Shown here in pieces: positions 7,454 to 16,150 of a stretch of 64,000 nucleotides of DNA (its first letter is position 1; each line of letters opens with the position of its first letter). The stretch lies in contig NZ_VWSG01000004.1 in assembly GCF_008629655.1 (NCBI RefSeq), positions 124,001 to 188,000 on the forward strand, written 5' to 3'. This stretch comes from Paenimyroides baculatum (GTDB lineage Bacteria > Bacteroidota > Bacteroidia > Flavobacteriales > Flavobacteriaceae). The notes beneath the pieces were generated by a model. The model made no database searches and had not been told where the DNA came from. It saw nothing but the letters and a program-made list of their open reading frames with translations. The translations under genes were made by a program, and so were the position numbers.

Positions 7454-10138
7454 CTACTTGACACTTTCTACAAGCCTAACAAATTCGGCTTTGTATCCAT
7501 CTTTATCATTTTTTATGCCCTGTTTGGCAAGATCCACAATATGGTTGCTTTCTTTATCTGTTATCAGTTTAGAATCGCGCAGTTTCAAACCAAACCAAGC
7601 TACCGAAGAAGCAAACTTAAAATCGGCAGATGCGTTTTTTAAATCGGTGGATTTATTTTCGATCGTTTGTACGGTTTCGATACTTTTATCTTCTTTAGGA
7701 TTTTTGTAGCGGAACTTTACTGTTGCCAATTCGTTCTGATACGTTCCTGCAGCTTTATTTTCGGTATATTTCAATTCGGTTGGTTGTTGGTAAAAATCAC
7801 TTTTCACACCGGTTGGAATCACTTCGTAAAGAGCCGTAACCGTATGTCCGCTTCCTAATTCGCCTGCATCAATAGCATCGTTAGTAAAATCTTCATTTCG
7901 TAATTTGCGCATTTCGTAACCAACCAATCGGTACGCCTGAACATGTGCCGGATTAAACTCAATCTGAATTTTCACGTCTTTAGCAATAGCATACATACTA
8001 CCTTTAAATTCTTTTCCTAAAAATCGGTTTGCTTCCTGAATATTATCTATGTAGGCATAATTTCCGTTGCCTTTTTTAGAAAGCGTAATCATTTTGCTGT
8101 CTTTATAATTCCCCATTCCAAAACCAAGACAGGTTAAAAACACACCGCTTTTACGTTTTTCTTCAATCAATTCCTGCATTTCCTTGTCAGACGATTTCCC
8201 TATATTAAAATCGCCATCGGTTGCCAGAATAATACGGTTGTTCCCGTCTTTAATAAAATGTTTTGCTGCCATTTCGTACGCCAGATCCAAACCTGCAGCA
8301 CCCGAAGTTCCTCCGCCGGCACGCATGTTATCAACCGCATGAATGATTTTGTTTTTTTCGGAAGCTTTCATAGGTTCAAGCAAAACACCCGTTCCGCTTG
8401 CGTAATAGACAATAGAAACTCGGTCGTCATCTCGCAATTCATTCAACAAAACCTTTATTGATGCCTTTAAAAGCGGTAGTTTGTTTACATCGTCCATCGA
8501 ACCAGAAACATCAACCAGAAAAACAAAATTAGATTTCGGCAATTTATCTGTCGGAATTTCTTTTCCCTGCAAGCCAATTTTTAACAATTTATGATTTTCG
8601 TTCCAAGGCGAATCACTGTATTCGGTATTGATTGAAAACGGATGATTGTCTGGTGGTTTTGGATAATCGTATTTAAAAAAGTTGATCATTTCTTCGACAC
8701 GCACTGCATCTTTCGGAACTTTTTGTCCGTTGTTAATCAGTCGGCGAATGTTCGTGTATGCGGCATTATCAAAATCAATCGAAAAAGTGGAAACGGGATT
8801 TACACTGCTGCTTTCAAACAGATTTTCCTGATAAGACTCATACGATTCCGAATCAACTTCGATTGGCTGTATCGTTTTTAAAGCTTCTTGTATCTGTAAC
8901 GCTTCTTTTTTACGTTGCTTTCTACTTTTTCTTTTTTTGGATTTATCGGTTTCCTGTGTTTTTATATTGATTACACCATTTGCACCACGATTTCCGTAAA
9001 TAGCAGTTGCACCTGAATCCTTTAAAACAATAACACTTTCAATATCTTTTGGATCTAAAGCGCGAAACCTTGCTGAACTTACAGGAACGCCATCAATGAC
9101 ATACAATGGTTCTACATTACCACTTATTGAACCTATCCCTCTTAAAATAACAGAGGTATTACCGGCTGCCGGTTGCCCCGAACCTGTAGAAATATTCAAT
9201 CCCGGAACCTGCCCTTGTAATGTTTGAATGAAAGATGCATTCGGACGACCTTCGATTGTTTTTGATGTTACAGTACTTACGGCAGTTGTCGATGCTACTT
9301 TAGATGTTGTGCGGTAACTGTCAACTACAATATCAGCCAAAGCATAAGAATCGTCTTCAATCATAGTCACATTAAGTACATTACTATCTGAAACTGTCAA
9401 TGTAACAGGCTTATAACCTTCGTAAATAACTTTAAGTTTTTCACCTTTATTTGCGTTAAAAGTGTATTCTCCTTCTACTCCTGTATCTGTTCCTAAATTA
9501 GTTCCTGCTAACATAACAGTTGCTCCGGGAATAGGATCGCCATCTTGAGTTTTTACAACTCCCTTAATCAATTTTGATATTTCCTCATTCCGTGAATTAT
9601 CTCGCCCTACAACGGTAGCGTCATTAAAATCTTGTTGAGTAGTTACTTGTTGATCTTTAACGACAGGATCACTTTTAGCTTCAACATCAGTGAACTTAAT
9701 ATCGTTTGTTTCTGATTTAGACGAATTTGAAACAGCTTCTTTTTTAGGCAGAAATTCATTTTTCTTCTGCATAGCATTTGATTCTTCCTTCTTTTCAACG
9801 TCTTCAAAAGCATAAACATCTTTTTGCGAGTTTTTTTGATCCTCAAGAAATTCTTTACCTTTTTGCTCATCAATCACAATTCTTTGATCGTTCACATCAG
9901 GCAGATTCTCTTTATCGGGCGTGGTGTTTATTAACTGAATTCCTACCGAAACAAAAACCAGTAACGCCGCTACAATTCCGGCATATTTCCAATAAGGAAT
10001 TATTTTTTTAGTTTCTTTTTGATCTAATTTCTGTTCTATTTTATCCCAAACCTTATCCATATTCGGAAATGCTTGGGGTTCTTTTTCTTCCAACAGCTTG
10101 CGGAAGTATTTTTCTATATTTTTATCTTGATTTTCCAT
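7454..10138 (-). CDS. Membrane-anchored vWA protein with carboxypeptidase-regulatory and TonB-plug domains
   Basis: 894 aa. Order of parts: cytoplasmic N-terminus (1-45); one TM helix (47-67); an acidic/Lys linker; a CarboxypepD_reg-like beta domain (about 188-255, GVVKTQDGDPIPGATVMLAGTN); a TonB-receptor plug-like domain (about 270-395, ending DSGATAIYGNRGANG); a Lys/Arg-rich stretch; then a YfbK-type vWA module (450-890) with an intact MIDAS start DVSGSMDD and the ATDGDFNIG strand. There is no beta-barrel, so it is not a transporter. Its start overlaps the ECF sigma gene by 17 bp, and the short cytosolic tail plus TM looks like an anti-sigma arrangement. Role in surface assembly or signalling is inference. 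Confidence 0.8.
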   Translation of the reverse strand: MENQDKNIEKYFRKLLEEKEPQAFPNMDKVWDKIEQKLDQKETKKIIPYWKYAGIVAALLVFVSVGIQLINTTPDKENLPDVNDQRIVIDEQKGKEFLEDQKNSQKDVYAFEDVEKKEESNAMQKKNEFLPKKEAVSNSSKSETNDIKFTDVEAKSDPVVKDQQVTTQQDFNDATVVGRDNSRNEEISKLIKGVVKTQDGDPIPGATVMLAGTNLGTDTGVEGEYTFNANKGEKLKVIYEGYKPVTLTVSDSNVLNVTMIEDDSYALADIVVDSYRTTSKVASTTAVSTVTSKTIEGRPNASFIQTLQGQVPGLNISTGSGQPAAGNTSVILRGIGSISGNVEPLYVIDGVPVSSARFRALDPKDIESVIVLKDSGATAIYGNRGANGVINIKTQETDKSKKRKSRKQRKKEALQIQEALKTIQPIEVDSESYESYQENLFESSSVNPVSTFSIDFDNAAYTNIRRLINNGQKVPKDAVRVEEMINFFKYDYPKPPDNHPFSINTEYSDSPWNENHKLLKIGLQGKEIPTDKLPKSNFVFLVDVSGSMDDVNKLPLLKASIKVLLNELRDDDRVSIVYYASGTGVLLEPMKASEKNKIIHAVDNMRAGGGTSGAAGLDLAYEMAAKHFIKDGNNRIILATDGDFNIGKSSDKEMQELIEEKRKSGVFLTCLGFGMGNYKDSKMITLSKKGNGNYAYIDNIQEANRFLGKEFKGSMYAIAKDVKIQIEFNPAHVQAYRLVGYEMRKLRNEDFTNDAIDAGELGSGHTVTALYEVIPTGVKSDFYQQPTELKYTENKAAGTYQNELATVKFRYKNPKEDKSIETVQTIENKSTDLKNASADFKFASSVAWFGLKLRDSKLITDKESNHIVDLAKQGIKNDKDGYKAEFVRLVESVK

Positions 10139-10673
10139 AGCTTTCAGGTGTTTGGTTGTAATACAATTCTATTAGTTCCTTAAGTTTGGTACGGGCTACA
10201 TTGAGTTGCGATTTGGATGTTCCTTCTGAAACATTCAACTGTTCGGCAATTTCTTTGTGCGAATAACCTTCTATAGCAAACAAACAAAAGATGTTTTTTG
10301 CACCCTGTGGCAGGTAATCAAGTAGTTTCAATACATCCTGTTCGTTCAGCAACGCATCGTTTTCTTCTGCAGCAAAAGGCGGTACAGTCATATCGTTCAC
10401 ATAAATTTGTCGATCCGATTTTCTGCGAATAGCCAGCAAACACTGATTAATCACTATTTTTTTTGCCCAAACCTCAAAAGCAGCATTTTCTTTTAGCTGA
10501 TCCATCTTCGTAAAAATGGTGTAAAAGGCATCTGCCAAGGCTTCCTCTATTTCAATATCCTGCTTTAAATACCTTTTGCACACGATATATAATCTGGGAG
10601 CCAATAGTTCGTACATCTGCCGTTGCGACGTACGATCCATTTTTCTGCATTGGTTTATTAGGTTTTCATCCAT
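10122..10673 (-). CDS. ECF RNA polymerase sigma factor
   Basis: 183 aa. Region 2 spans about residues 14-80 (YIVCKRYLKQDIEIEEALADAFYTIF, FEVWAKKIVINQCL). Region 4 spans 115-165 with an HTH in LPQGAKNIFCLFAIEGYSHKEIAEQLNVSEGTSKSQLNVAR. The size and two-region layout are those of ECF sigma-70 factors. It overlaps the downstream vWA/TonB-plug gene by 17 bp, which argues for translational coupling. That membrane protein is therefore the likely anti-sigma partner, though no separate anti-sigma gene is present to compare. Confidence 0.9.
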   Translation of the reverse strand: MDENLINQCRKMDRTSQRQMYELLAPRLYIVCKRYLKQDIEIEEALADAFYTIFTKMDQLKENAAFEVWAKKIVINQCLLAIRRKSDRQIYVNDMTVPPFAAEENDALLNEQDVLKLLDYLPQGAKNIFCLFAIEGYSHKEIAEQLNVSEGTSKSQLNVARTKLKELIELYYNQTPESYGKSR

Positions 10674-10850
10674 ATAAATGTATCTTTCTTATAAAGAGTA
10701 CCAAAACACCTGAAAGGTTGGGATAAGATATAGTTTTTTTTCTAAAAATTTATTCTTTTTTAGAAATGGATGATTTTGAGAGCGTTGAAAATTCGGAGGA
10801 AGTATCATTTCCGAATAATTATAATTGCTGACAAGTATCAGTAACTGAAA

Positions 10851-11483
10851 TTAAGCTATTTTTTTAGCGATAAGAATTGTGTGGATTTCAGATTCAGTTT
10901 TTAATCTTTTATATGCAACTTTAAAAGTTTCAATTTCTTGAAACTTTGTTTTGATAAGCTTATCTTTTAAATCATCGAGATTATGATAATAAAAATAAAC
11001 CCTGCCTGCGTTTCCTACTTTAAAGCCCGATTCTTTTATATCACCTTCAACGAAACTCAAATAAATGACGCCGTTTTCATTCAACAATTCGTATGAATTT
11101 AAAATAAGATCCTGACATTCGGTTTGTGACAAATAAGGCAGGCAAAATCCTGCAATAATTCCGTCGAATTTAGTTGCAAGCGTGTTGATTTCGCGAGTAT
11201 CCATAACAACAAAATTGGCAGTGGGATTATTCTTCTTTGACAGTTCGATCATATTCGGAGCAATATCAATTCCCAAAATATCAAAGTCAGCTTTTTTGTT
11301 CAGAAGATATTTAGTAATATTTCCAGGACCACAGCCAATTTCAAGCAACTTCGCATTTGGTTTTGTAATGGTATCGCAAAAAAAATCGTAAGAATTATTG
11401 TACAAATCCAACTTCATAAACTTATCTTGATATAGTTCGGCAATCTTATTCCAAGTGTCAAAAGTTTCTTTGTATTGATCCAT
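10851..11483 (-). CDS. Class I SAM-dependent methyltransferase
   Basis: 210 aa with the SAM-binding motif I LLEIGCGPGNITKYL at residues 46-60, the acidic motif II in FDILGIDIAPNMIEL, and motif post-I GIIAGFCLPYLSQ. Substrate unknown; a small-molecule or ubiquinone/arsenite-type methylase are both possible. It lies last in a same-strand run with the DUF1801 and DUF2200 genes (12-13 bp gaps), so the three are probably co-transcribed. Confidence 0.85.
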   Translation of the reverse strand: MDQYKETFDTWNKIAELYQDKFMKLDLYNNSYDFFCDTITKPNAKLLEIGCGPGNITKYLLNKKADFDILGIDIAPNMIELSKKNNPTANFVVMDTREINTLATKFDGIIAGFCLPYLSQTECQDLILNSYELLNENGVIYLSFVEGDIKESGFKVGNAGRVYFYYHNLDDLKDKLIKTKFQEIETFKVAYKRLKTESEIHTILIAKKIA

Positions 11484-11495
11484 TTTGCTTTTGAT

Positions 11496-11951
11496 TTACT
11501 TTTTTAGTTTGCTTTCATACAGATCCACCCATTGTCTAACAGTCATTTTCTGCATTAATTCGCCAATAAGTTCAACAGGAATCTGATCGAACTTTTTAAA
11601 GCGAATACAGCTTTTACCCATATCTAACTTTTGCTTGCTGTGTTTAGGATATTCTGCAACGAACCAATCCAGCAATTCGGGATCGGAATAAATGCCCATG
11701 TGGTAAAAATTAATTGATTTTTTTTGTGATGCCAAGCCTGCAAAAGGCAACGGTTCTATAGGTTTACAATGGTAACCCGCAGGATAAACCGTATGCGGTA
11801 CCACATAACCCAAACCGCCGTAGCTGATTGCAGCTTCAAAACCTTGAGGCAGATTTTTAACGATAACATTGTGCAGGTTGTTAAAAGCTTCTGCCCTGTC
11901 TTCGGGCACGTTGGTTAAAATTTCTTTTACAGTATTTCCTGATGCTTTCAT
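11496..11951 (-). CDS. DUF1801 (YdhG-like) protein
   Basis: 151 aa. The pattern EAAISYGGLGYVVPH, YHCKPIEPLPFAGLASQKKSINFYHMGIY and SCIRFKKFDQIPVELIGELM is typical of DUF1801/YdhG-type proteins, which share a fold with frataxin-like domains. No catalytic residues can be assigned. Cytoplasmic; 12 bp from the methyltransferase gene and 13 bp from the DUF2200 gene on the same strand. Confidence 0.8.
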   Translation of the reverse strand: MKASGNTVKEILTNVPEDRAEAFNNLHNVIVKNLPQGFEAAISYGGLGYVVPHTVYPAGYHCKPIEPLPFAGLASQKKSINFYHMGIYSDPELLDWFVAEYPKHSKQKLDMGKSCIRFKKFDQIPVELIGELMQKMTVRQWVDLYESKLKK

Positions 11952-11964
11952 TTTTTTCTATATT

Positions 11965-12327
11965 TTATTTTCGTAATATTTTTTCCATTGCTTTTCCTTT
12001 CGCTAGTTCATCAACCAGTTTATCCAAATAACGTGCTTTTTTTGTCAGCGGATTTTCAAGTTCTTCAATTCTATATCCGCAAATAACGCCTTTAATCAGT
12101 TCGGCATTTGGATTTAGTTCGGCACGATCAAAAAAAGTTTCAAACGTTACTTTTTCATCCATAAGCTGTTGTAACTTTTCTTCGTTAAAACCCGTAAGCC
12201 ATTCTATTATCTTGTGAAGTTCATCTTTGGTTCTACCCTTACTCTCCACTTTGGTAACATAATGCGGATACACCGATGCAAAAACCATTTTGGCAATTCG
12301 TTCGTTATGTTTATCGGTTTCTTTCAT
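11965..12327 (-). CDS. DUF2200 protein
   Basis: 120 aa, the normal family size. Recognised from [22 protein letters not shown] at the N-terminus and [16 protein letters not shown] plus [31 protein letters not shown]. Function unknown; the family is frequently found with small stress-related genes. First gene of the probable DUF2200-DUF1801-methyltransferase operon, with its promoter in the A/T-rich stretch shared with the lysC leader. Confidence 0.85.
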   Translation of the reverse strand: MKETDKHNERIAKMVFASVYPHYVTKVESKGRTKDELHKIIEWLTGFNEEKLQQLMDEKVTFETFFDRAELNPNAELIKGVICGYRIEELENPLTKKARYLDKLVDELAKGKAMEKILRK

Positions 12328-12440
12328 TTGCGGTGATTTCTTTTCTATAACAAATATAATTCGATTTTGGATATTGTTGAAGTAAAGAGTATGGGAATTT
12401 TTATTGAACTAAAGTAATATTATTTCCAAATAAAAAAATG

Positions 12441-12448
12441 TATATTTG
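12441..12448 (+). promoter_or_regulatory. -7 box of the aspartate kinase leader transcript
   Basis: TATATTTG is an exact TAnnTTTG match placed about 20 bp before the leader peptide ATG and 180 bp before lysC. This spacing implies a long leader RNA containing a small ORF and a hairpin terminator. Confidence 0.6.
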
Positions 12449-12466
12449 CCTATCAAAAAATAAGAA

Positions 12467-12523
12467 ATGATATTATCTAACTTAAAAAAGGGAAAGAAAC
12501 AGAACTTACGTAGCAAATCGTGA
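12467..12523 (+). CDS. Putative attenuation leader peptide with Lys-codon cluster
   Basis: An 18-codon ORF, MILSNLKKGKKQNLRSKS, starts about 15 bp after the predicted transcription start and stops 36 bp before a perfect terminator hairpin. Five of the 18 codons are Lys, four of them in the five-codon run KKGKK. Lysine is an end product of the pathway begun by the downstream aspartate kinase, so ribosome stalling at these codons would couple kinase expression to charged tRNA-Lys. Position and composition are seen directly; the attenuation role is inference. Confidence 0.5.
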   Translation: MILSNLKKGKKQNLRSKS

Positions 12524-12559
12524 GTCATTTTCCTGTGGTTAGAAACCAAATAATATAAG

Positions 12560-12590
12560 GAGCCTGTCATCACGACAGGCTCTTTTTTTT
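12560..12590 (+). terminator. Terminator hairpin in the lysC leader (attenuator)
   Basis: Perfect 9-bp stem GAGCCTGTC / GACAGGCTC, loop ATCAC, followed by eight T. It lies between the leader peptide and the aspartate kinase start, so full-length expression needs readthrough. An upstream CCTGT at 12532-12536 could pair with ACAGG of the 3' arm and act as a weak anti-terminator. Confidence 0.8.
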
Positions 12591-12620
12591 GTTTATAATT
12601 CAACAACATACACCTAATCT

Positions 12621-13940
12621 ATGAAAGTATTAAAATTTGGAGGAACTTCAGTAGGAAGTCCGGAGCGTATCGAGCAGTTATTGCCAATCATCAAATCGCA
12701 GACAGCAGATAAACATCTTGTGGTGTTATCAGCCGTTTCAGGAACTACAAATGATCTTGTAACCTTATCAGAACTTTATTCGAAGAAAGAAAACAATGCT
12801 GCCCGAAAACACATCGATTTCCTTTACAACAAATACAGAATATTTACACACGAATTATTCAAAACCCCAGAAGGTAAATCTGAAGCTCATACTTTTATCG
12901 ATCAAATTTTTGAACTACTTTACAGTTTCGAAAATACAGATTTCACAACAAGAGAAGAACGAATTGTATTGGCTCAAGGTGAAATCATCTCTACTACCCT
13001 GTTCCATTTGCATTTAAAAGAAAAAGGAATTTCATCTATATTACTTTCGGCTTTAGATTTTATGCTTATCGATCATGAAAACGAACCGGATATTGATTAT
13101 ATAAGAGAATATTCTAACAAAGAATTGGAAAAATATCCTCATGAAAATATGTTCATTACCCAAGGATTTATCTGCAAAAATGCACAAGGAGAAACTGATA
13201 ATTTACGTAGAGGAGGGTCTGATTACACCGCTTCGCTTTTAGGTGCTGCGTTACAAGTAGAAGAAATTCAGATTTGGACAGATATTGACGGTTTCCATAA
13301 CAATGATCCACGATATGTTCCCAATACCAAGCCCATTGCTCATTTAAATTTTGATGAAGCTGCCGAATTATCTTACTTCGGCGCAAAAATTCTGCATCCT
13401 CAAAGTGTATTTCCTGCACGTAAATTCAATGTACCCGTGCGCTTGCTTGATACTATGAACCTAAAAGCATCAGGAACTTTAATCTCGGGCGAAACAACCA
13501 ACCAGAACCAAATTGTTGCCATTGCAGCAAAAGACGGTATTACGGCGATCCGCATACAATCGTCGCGAATGCTAATGGCGTATGGCTTTTTAAGACAGGT
13601 TTTCGAAGTGTTTGAACGATACAAAACTCCGATTGACATGATTACCACTTCAGAAGTTGCTGTTTCACTTACAATAGATCAAACCGAATATTTGCCTGAA
13701 ATTATAGAAGAATTAGAATCTTTCGGAATGGTTGAAACAGACAATGATCAATCAATCATCTGCATCGTGGGGGATTTTAAGAAAAACAATCACGGACATG
13801 CCACCATAGTTTCCGAAGCTGTGAAGCACATTCCAATCCGAATGATTTCGTATGGCGGAAGTGAAAACAATATTTCGCTATTAGTCCCTTCATCTTATAA
13901 AATTGAAGCATTGAGATCGTTACATAACAGATTATTTTAG
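12621..13940 (+). CDS. lysC: Aspartate kinase (monofunctional)
   Basis: 439 aa. The N-terminal kinase domain starts with KFGGTSVGS, the signature of aspartokinases, and has the RGGSDYTASLLGAAL and IWTDIDGFHNNDPR motifs of the Asp- and ATP-binding sites. C-terminal ACT domains are visible at about residues 310-435 (DMITTSEVAVSLTID; RMISYGGSENNISLLV), the usual allosteric site for Lys or Thr. It catalyses the first step of Lys/Met/Thr synthesis. There is no fused homoserine dehydrogenase. Expression appears attenuated by the Lys-rich leader upstream, which suggests a lysine-specific isozyme; a Thr-sensitive one remains possible. Confidence 0.9.
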   Translation: MKVLKFGGTSVGSPERIEQLLPIIKSQTADKHLVVLSAVSGTTNDLVTLSELYSKKENNAARKHIDFLYNKYRIFTHELFKTPEGKSEAHTFIDQIFELLYSFENTDFTTREERIVLAQGEIISTTLFHLHLKEKGISSILLSALDFMLIDHENEPDIDYIREYSNKELEKYPHENMFITQGFICKNAQGETDNLRRGGSDYTASLLGAALQVEEIQIWTDIDGFHNNDPRYVPNTKPIAHLNFDEAAELSYFGAKILHPQSVFPARKFNVPVRLLDTMNLKASGTLISGETTNQNQIVAIAAKDGITAIRIQSSRMLMAYGFLRQVFEVFERYKTPIDMITTSEVAVSLTIDQTEYLPEIIEELESFGMVETDNDQSIICIVGDFKKNNHGHATIVSEAVKHIPIRMISYGGSENNISLLVPSSYKIEALRSLHNRLF

Positions 13941-13953
13941 TATGATCCATCAA

Positions 13954-13995
13954 AAAAGACTGTTCTTATTATAAAGGACAGTCTTTTGTTTTTTT
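13954..13995 (+). terminator. Intrinsic terminator after lysC
   Basis: Stem AAAAGACTGT / ACAGTCTTTT with a 14-nt loop and a following T-rich run, just after the lysC stop codon. Confidence 0.75.
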
Positions 13996-14036
13996 ATAAG
14001 AAATCTATATCAAATCTTATTTAAAGCAATGAAAAA

Positions 14037-14507
14037 TTATGGATTTACTGTAACTTCCAAGGTAGCAACCGTAATATTTTCACTATTATTCAAGTAAAGT
14101 GTATTTTCTGATACAACATAATTTGTAGTACTTTGCAATGCTTTGTTAAACTGTGTTTCGGTTTCTAAATTGCCGCATGCCATTTCTGTAGACGTAATTT
14201 CAGATAGCTTAATACTGTTACTGCCTGTAAATTCTACTTTAGCACCAAAACCGTTGCAACCAAGGTTTCCGGTAGCTGTTTTAAGATCTTCGAACTTTAT
14301 GTAGGGATATTTTGTAAACGTGATATCTAACACAACCTGCACGCCGTTCAACTCTTTTAGTTCCCATTCTTTTCCCAACATTTTTTTGGGATCTGAAGTA
14401 ACTTCTGTAGTTTCTAATTTTATATTTTCTGAATTTTCTTCTGCTTTTTTGTCGGCACATGCTGTTGTAATAACTAATAGTACAGCAATAAATAAAATCT
14501 TTTTCAT
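14037..14507 (-). CDS. META-domain (HslJ-like) lipoprotein
   Basis: 156 aa. A lipoprotein signal (MKKILFIAVLLVITTACADK, lipobox ITTAC) is followed by an acidic linker and a META/HslJ domain from about residue 40: LGKEWELKELNGVQV, then GNLGCNGFGAKVEF and STEMACGNLETETQFNKAL. Proteins of this family are membrane-anchored beta-rich proteins linked to envelope or heat stress, with no known enzymatic role. Monocistronic, reading away from the FAD monooxygenase gene, with which it shares a 110-bp upstream region. Confidence 0.85.
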   Translation of the reverse strand: MKKILFIAVLLVITTACADKKAEENSENIKLETTEVTSDPKKMLGKEWELKELNGVQVVLDITFTKYPYIKFEDLKTATGNLGCNGFGAKVEFTGSNSIKLSEITSTEMACGNLETETQFNKALQSTTNYVVSENTLYLNNSENITVATLEVTVNP

Positions 14508-14618
14508 CTATTATAAATTATGTTTATTACCAAATTTAATAAAGTTATTTAGATCAATCTGTAAAGACCATTTAAAATATAGTTACTATTTTTGAACAAT
14601 TAAAAATTATGGTGCACT

Positions 14619-15998
14619 GTGAACATGCAAAACAAAACACCTTATTGGACAATATGTAAAGGATGCAACGGCACTGGCAAAAAAAAACAACGTATTCGTA
14701 AAAAAATAAGCCAAAATATAATTCTAAAACTTTGCTTAAATTGTTCGGGATCTGGATTAACTTCATCTGAAAATCAAACTACTCCCAATACAGAAGAATT
14801 CCCGCATATTGCGATTATCGGTGGCGGAATTGGTGGCGTTGCGCTTGCGGTTGCTTGTTTACAGCGTGGAATTCCGTTTACCATTTATGAACGTGATAGT
14901 AGTTTTAATGCTCGTTCACAGGGTTATGGATTAACTTTGCAGCAAGCAAGCAAAGCTATGGAAGGCTTCGGAATTTCCAATCTTGAAAATGGGGTTGTTT
15001 CTACAAAACATATCGTTCATACACCTGACGGAAAAATTGTTGCCGAATGGGGAATGAGAAAATGGCTTGAAACTTCGGAACAAAAAACTTCAAAAAAAAC
15101 AAATATTCATATTGCCAGACAAGCACTTCGCTATGCACTTATGGAACAATTACAAGATACTGATGCAGTAAAATGGGGACATAAACTGCTTCATTTTAAC
15201 GAAAGTGAGCAAAATAAAATAAATTTGACTTTTGGATTTAATGGTACAATAGAAACAAAAACTGCAGATTTGGTTATTGGTGCAGATGGAATTCGAAGTA
15301 CCGTTAGAAACCTCATAATCGGCGAAGAAAAAGCTCCGTTACGTTACCTTGGTTGCATGGTAATTTTAGGAATTTGTAAGTTGGATTCCATAGAAAACAC
15401 AGATCGGACATTATTGGATTCTGCTACCGTATTTCAAACTGCAAACGGTAACGAGCGCATTTACATAATGCCTTATGATGCGGATTCGGTTATGTGGCAA
15501 TTGAGTTTTCCGATAGATGAAGCTGCAGCAAAAATTTTAAATAGAAATGGCGTTGAGTCCTTAAAAGAAGAAGCTTGTAAACGTACAAGATGGCACGCAC
15601 CTATTCCGCAGATTTTATCGGCAACAAAACCAGATCAAATCACAGGATATCCCGTTTATGACCGCGAGCAGCTATCTGCTGAATTACTGCAAAACGCAGG
15701 TTCGGTTACCCTAATTGGCGATGCAGCACATCCAATGAGTCCGTTTAAAGGTCAGGGCGCAAACCAAGCTTTGTTAGACGCATTAGCGTTGGCACGAACA
15801 ATTTACAAAAACGGAAACTCGAAATCTGATTGGCGATCAAAAGGATTAAGGGAAACCGTATTAAAAAGTTTTGAAGCAGAAATGATAGAACGTAGTTCTA
15901 TAAAAGTAGCCGATTCCGCAGCAGCAGCTGAATTTCTTCATTCTGAAATTGCATTGCACGAAAGCAACCAGCCGAGGGGAAGCGTGATTAAAAAATAA
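14619..15998 (+). CDS. FAD-dependent monooxygenase with N-terminal DnaJ-like zinc ribbon
   Basis: 459 aa. Residues 14-50 hold two CxxCxGxG repeats, CKGCNGTG and CLNCSGSG, as in the DnaJ cysteine-rich domain, so one zinc is probably bound. From residue 67 a flavoprotein hydroxylase fold follows: GGGIGG dinucleotide motif, the DG motif LVIGADGIRSTVR near residue 225, and the GD motif LIGDAAHPMSPFKGQGANQALLDA near residue 365. The enzyme should hydroxylate an aromatic or polycyclic compound using NAD(P)H and O2; TetX-like proteins belong to the same class, but tetracycline activity is not shown. The zinc ribbon is an unusual appendage for this class. Confidence 0.8.
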   Translation: MNMQNKTPYWTICKGCNGTGKKKQRIRKKISQNIILKLCLNCSGSGLTSSENQTTPNTEEFPHIAIIGGGIGGVALAVACLQRGIPFTIYERDSSFNARSQGYGLTLQQASKAMEGFGISNLENGVVSTKHIVHTPDGKIVAEWGMRKWLETSEQKTSKKTNIHIARQALRYALMEQLQDTDAVKWGHKLLHFNESEQNKINLTFGFNGTIETKTADLVIGADGIRSTVRNLIIGEEKAPLRYLGCMVILGICKLDSIENTDRTLLDSATVFQTANGNERIYIMPYDADSVMWQLSFPIDEAAAKILNRNGVESLKEEACKRTRWHAPIPQILSATKPDQITGYPVYDREQLSAELLQNAGSVTLIGDAAHPMSPFKGQGANQALLDALALARTIYKNGNSKSDWRSKGLRETVLKSFEAEMIERSSIKVADSAAAAEFLHSEIALHESNQPRGSVIKK

Positions 15999-16034
15999 AA
16001 TAGTTAAAATATTTCAAAAAAACACACTACTTAT

Positions 16035-16064
16035 TTGTTCTAACAAAAAAATGTACTACATTTG
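16035..16064 (+). promoter_or_regulatory. Consensus promoter directly upstream of a terminator
   Basis: TTG at 16035-16037, 19 bp spacer, then TACATTTG at 16057-16064: a match to the TTG-N19-TAnnTTTG Flavobacterium promoter. No gene follows on the plus strand, only the hairpin at 16092. Confidence 0.5.
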
Positions 16065-16069
16065 GAGTT

Positions 16070-16131
16070 CATAAGTGTTTTTTTTGGTTATAAAAGAGGT
16101 TGTCAGTTTTAATACTGCAACCTCTTTTTTT
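16070..16131 (+). ncRNA. Candidate small RNA of about 60 nt
   Basis: The interval begins about 6 bp after a consensus -7 box and ends in the T-run of a strong hairpin. It has no ORF of useful size and the next plus-strand gene is over 5 kb away. The transcript would be a U-rich 5' tail plus one stem-loop. It could also be an orphaned leader of a lost gene. Only the promoter/terminator pairing supports it. Confidence 0.35.
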
Positions 16132-16133
16132 TT
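16092..16133. terminator. Intrinsic terminator, bidirectional
   Basis: Stem AGAGGTTGTCAG / CTGCAACCTCT with nine T on the plus side and TTTTATAA on the minus side. It closes the candidate small RNA and the convergent C-S lyase gene. Confidence 0.85.
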
Positions 16134-16150
16134 GGAATTAACTTTTAAAA

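Noticed and set aside
12409..12609. 66-codon minus-strand frame over the lysC leader
   Set aside because: It is antisense to the promoter, leader peptide and terminator, with low-complexity composition and no similarity.
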